Positions 5,366-6,903 of a DNA stretch of 6,903 nucleotides are shown piece by piece; the stretch's first letter is position 1, and the number at the start of each line of letters is the position of its first letter. The DNA is taken from assembly GCA_030673265.1 (NCBI GenBank), contig DAOVJK010000164.1, positions 1-6,903 of the forward strand, in the 5' to 3' direction. A program made the position numbers and the translations under genes. The DNA comes from Pseudomonadota bacterium. Lineage in GTDB: Bacteria > Desulfobacterota > Desulfobulbia > Desulfobulbales > JAGXFP01. Under the pieces are notes generated by a model that searched no databases, was not told the origin of the DNA, and saw only the letters and a list, made by a program, of their open reading frames with translations.

Positions 5366-5839
5366 ATGACGACATCCCATAAAGGGCTGAAAAATTTTGA
5401 TGAGAACTTAAAAAAAGCAGGCTCGGCACTTGGTCGGCTCTTCGCTCGTTCCCAGAAAAAGCTTGAAGAAAGCGGTCGCAAGGCGGTCAAAACAGCTAAT
5501 GAAATGGTTGACACGGCAACCAGAACCGCAGAAAAAACAGTCGAATCAACCGTTGAAAAGATCCACGAGGCAACCGCTACGGGGGAAGCGACAAAAAAAC
5601 CAGCGCCCCCTGCCCTCAAATCAATAAAGAGTAAATCTATTGCTGATTCTGTGCGCCTGCTGGCCGATGATATTTCGGTCTATCTCAACGATAACGGTAA
5701 AACTACCGTTGAAGAACTGGTCGCGTCCATGGAAAAACAACGGCGTAATCAGGGGATGATCTTTGCCGCCATAGGCTGGCTGGCTGGAGAAGACAAGGTC
5801 AAAGTGACCAAGGACGGCAAGAACATCTCCAGCAAATAA
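5366..5839 (+). CDS. Small basic protein: Lys/Ala/Thr-rich helical tail plus DUF2582-type winged helix
   Basis: A 157-residue protein, probably cytoplasmic, with no signal peptide or membrane segment. Residues about 5-75 form a charged Ala/Lys/Glu/Thr-rich amphipathic helix with repeating TAEKTVESTVEK-like stretches, reminiscent of histone H1 tails, phasins or apolipoprotein-like coils. An Ala/Pro/Lys linker (76-90) leads to a compact C-terminal domain (91-155). Its DSVRLLADDISVYL...TTVEELVASM...AAIGWLAGEDKV pattern (key residues G137, W138, L139, E142, D143, K144) is characteristic of the small DUF2582 winged helix-turn-helix family. The start has an excellent Shine-Dalgarno (AGGAGGAG, 5351-5358). 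The gene is monocistronic, with its own promoter and a strong terminator shared with convergent sat. A DNA-binding or nucleoid role is plausible but inferred; the family's function is not established to my knowledge. Confidence 0.85.
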   Translation: MTTSHKGLKNFDENLKKAGSALGRLFARSQKKLEESGRKAVKTANEMVDTATRTAEKTVESTVEKIHEATATGEATKKPAPPALKSIKSKSIADSVRLLADDISVYLNDNGKTTVEELVASMEKQRRNQGMIFAAIGWLAGEDKVKVTKDGKNISSK

Positions 5840-5866
5840 CCTCTGCCAGCCACGTTATTACAAAAT

Positions 5867-5906
5867 AAAAAAAGGGGATGCCGACAAGTCGGCATCCCCT
5901 TTTTTT
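5867..5906. terminator. Perfect bidirectional intrinsic terminator
   Basis: A 12-base stem, GGGGATGCCGAC (5874-5885) with its exact complement (5888-5899), is closed by a two-base AA gap. Seven As (5867-5873) lie on one side and seven Ts (5900-5906) on the other, so it should work on both strands. It lies 27 bases after the winged-helix gene and 31 bases beyond the sat stop, serving both convergent genes. Confidence 0.95.
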
Positions 5907-5937
5907 GGTTCAGAATGAAAAATTTGCCAGTGGCAAA

Positions 5938-6903
5938 TTATTTCATATCCTCACCAGAAGCAGCACCCTGCATCTTAACCTCAACCTTCTCGGTCAGACC
6001 GGCATAGTACTCTTTCAGGTGGTCAAGAACTTCTTCACGACCGAAATGGTCTACGATCTCGGCACCTTCGGAAAGGGCCTTACGCAGCTTGGTTCCGGAA
6101 AGAATAACCCGAGACTCTTTGTCATGCGGACAGGTACGCAGAGAAGCCATACCATCACATTCTTTACAGTAGAAGGTCCAGTCGATTTTCATTGGCTGAC
6201 ACAGCAGGTCTTTACCGGCATCACCAGAGGTGGGGATGCGGTCAAAGATCTCCTGGGCTTCGAAAAGACCATAGAAATCACCAACACCAGCATGGTCACG
6301 ACCGATCAGCATCTTGCTGACTCCGTAGTTCTGACGGAAGGTAGCATGGAGCAGGCCTTCACGGGGACCGGCATAACGCATATCCAGAGGGTAACCGGCG
6401 TTGATGACGTTATCTTTAACGAAGTAGTTCTCGATAAGAATATCAATGGCCTTAACCCGGATGTCAGCAGGAATATCGCCCGCTTTCAGGTTACCGATCA
6501 GGGAGTGAATCAGAACACCGTCACAAACCTCAACGGCGATCTTGGCCAGGAACTCGTGGGAGCGATGCATGGGGTTACGAAGCTGCAGGGCAGCAACGTC
6601 TGACCAGCCACGCTCTTCAAACATTGCACGGGTCTCGGCAGGGGTCAGGTAAACGCCTTTGTACTCGGCAGGATACTCGCCCTCGGAAAGAACCTTAACG
6701 GTACCGGCAAGGTTGAACTCTTTCTGAGCCAGAACCATGATGACGCCGGGATGATCTTCAGGTGCGATCTTCCAGAAGCTATCACCTTCAGACTCTTCGC
6801 CCTCACCCTTGAAAACTTTCTCACATTCCCATTTCTTGTCAGCGTCGGTCATCTCGAATTTCTCGCTGACCTTCATGGTGGCATAAGTCTCACCATCTTT
6901 AAC
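5938..6903 (-). CDS. sat: Sulfate adenylyltransferase (ATP sulfurylase), C-terminal part (runs off right edge)
   Basis: Sat makes adenosine 5'-phosphosulfate (APS) from ATP and sulfate, the entry step of dissimilatory sulfate reduction; it runs in reverse in sulfur oxidation. The frame is open from the right edge to TAA at 5938, showing 321 residues of a homomeric-type enzyme usually a little over 400 long, so roughly 100 N-terminal residues are missing. The catalytic motif QLRNPMHRSHEFL (codons 6547-6585) carries the expected Q-RNP-HR-H residues. GRDHAG lies further on, followed by TSGDAGKDLL. The motif CKECDGMASLRTCPHDK (about 6119-6169) is the Cys/His metal site known from sulfate-reducer Sat. 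The acidic insertion near FKGEGEESEGDSFW is compatible with this clade. An ATG at 6876 is internal, because nine upstream codons continue in frame. Termination is at the 5867-5906 hairpin. Confidence 0.97.
   Translation of the reverse strand, partial: VKDGETYATMKVSEKFEMTDADKKWECEKVFKGEGEESEGDSFWKIAPEDHPGVIMVLAQKEFNLAGTVKVLSEGEYPAEYKGVYLTPAETRAMFEERGWSDVAALQLRNPMHRSHEFLAKIAVEVCDGVLIHSLIGNLKAGDIPADIRVKAIDILIENYFVKDNVINAGYPLDMRYAGPREGLLHATFRQNYGVSKMLIGRDHAGVGDFYGLFEAQEIFDRIPTSGDAGKDLLCQPMKIDWTFYCKECDGMASLRTCPHDKESRVILSGTKLRKALSEGAEIVDHFGREEVLDHLKEYYAGLTEKVEVKMQGAASGEDMK

Noticed and set aside
5878..6603. Long plus-strand open frame opposite sat
   Set aside because: It lies antisense to the clearly recognised ATP sulfurylase, begins inside the terminator hairpin, and shows no protein family features.

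Overview
The window reads as chromosomal DNA of a sulfur-metabolising anaerobe. Two marker genes of dissimilatory sulfate metabolism are cut by its ends: dsrA (alpha subunit of dissimilatory sulfite reductase) runs off the left edge, and sat (ATP sulfurylase) runs off the right edge. The DsrA N-terminal style and the surrounding gene set suggest a deltaproteobacterial sulfate reducer or sulfur disproportionator, most likely a Desulfobulbia/Desulfobulbaceae-type organism. That placement is inference. The Sat/Dsr enzymes can run in the reductive or the oxidative direction, and this window cannot say which.

Layout: 1-698 is the 5' part of dsrA (minus strand). 699-1118 is a 420-base divergent promoter region with a good sigma70-type promoter for each side and two inverted repeats placed like operators. 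1119-2843 (+) encodes a CoA-disulfide/persulfide reductase with a C-terminal rhodanese domain. It is followed 49 bases later by a TTG-started gene, 2893-3705 (+), for a predicted exported protein joining a ComEA-like helix-hairpin-helix domain to a single-HKD phospholipase D-type nuclease domain. 3706-3877 is a repeat-rich gap between convergent genes. 3878-4957 (-) is aroB (3-dehydroquinate synthase). 4958-5365 is a 400-base non-coding region with outward-facing promoters for aroB and the next gene. 5366-5839 (+) encodes a small protein with a Lys/Ala/Thr-rich helical tail and a DUF2582-type winged helix. A perfect bidirectional terminator (5867-5906) separates it from convergent sat (5938-6903, minus).

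How the genes fit together: Sat activates sulfate to APS, and DsrAB reduces sulfite further down the same pathway. The rhodanese-fused flavoprotein divergent from dsrA plausibly handles persulfide or polysulfide made by the same metabolism. aroB is ordinary housekeeping. The nuclease-like protein and the winged-helix protein are the least characterised. No CRISPR array, tRNA, rRNA, IS element or prophage gene was recognised. The most interesting items are the HhH-HKD fusion, the altered tyrosine motif in the persulfide reductase, and the palindromes at the promoters.
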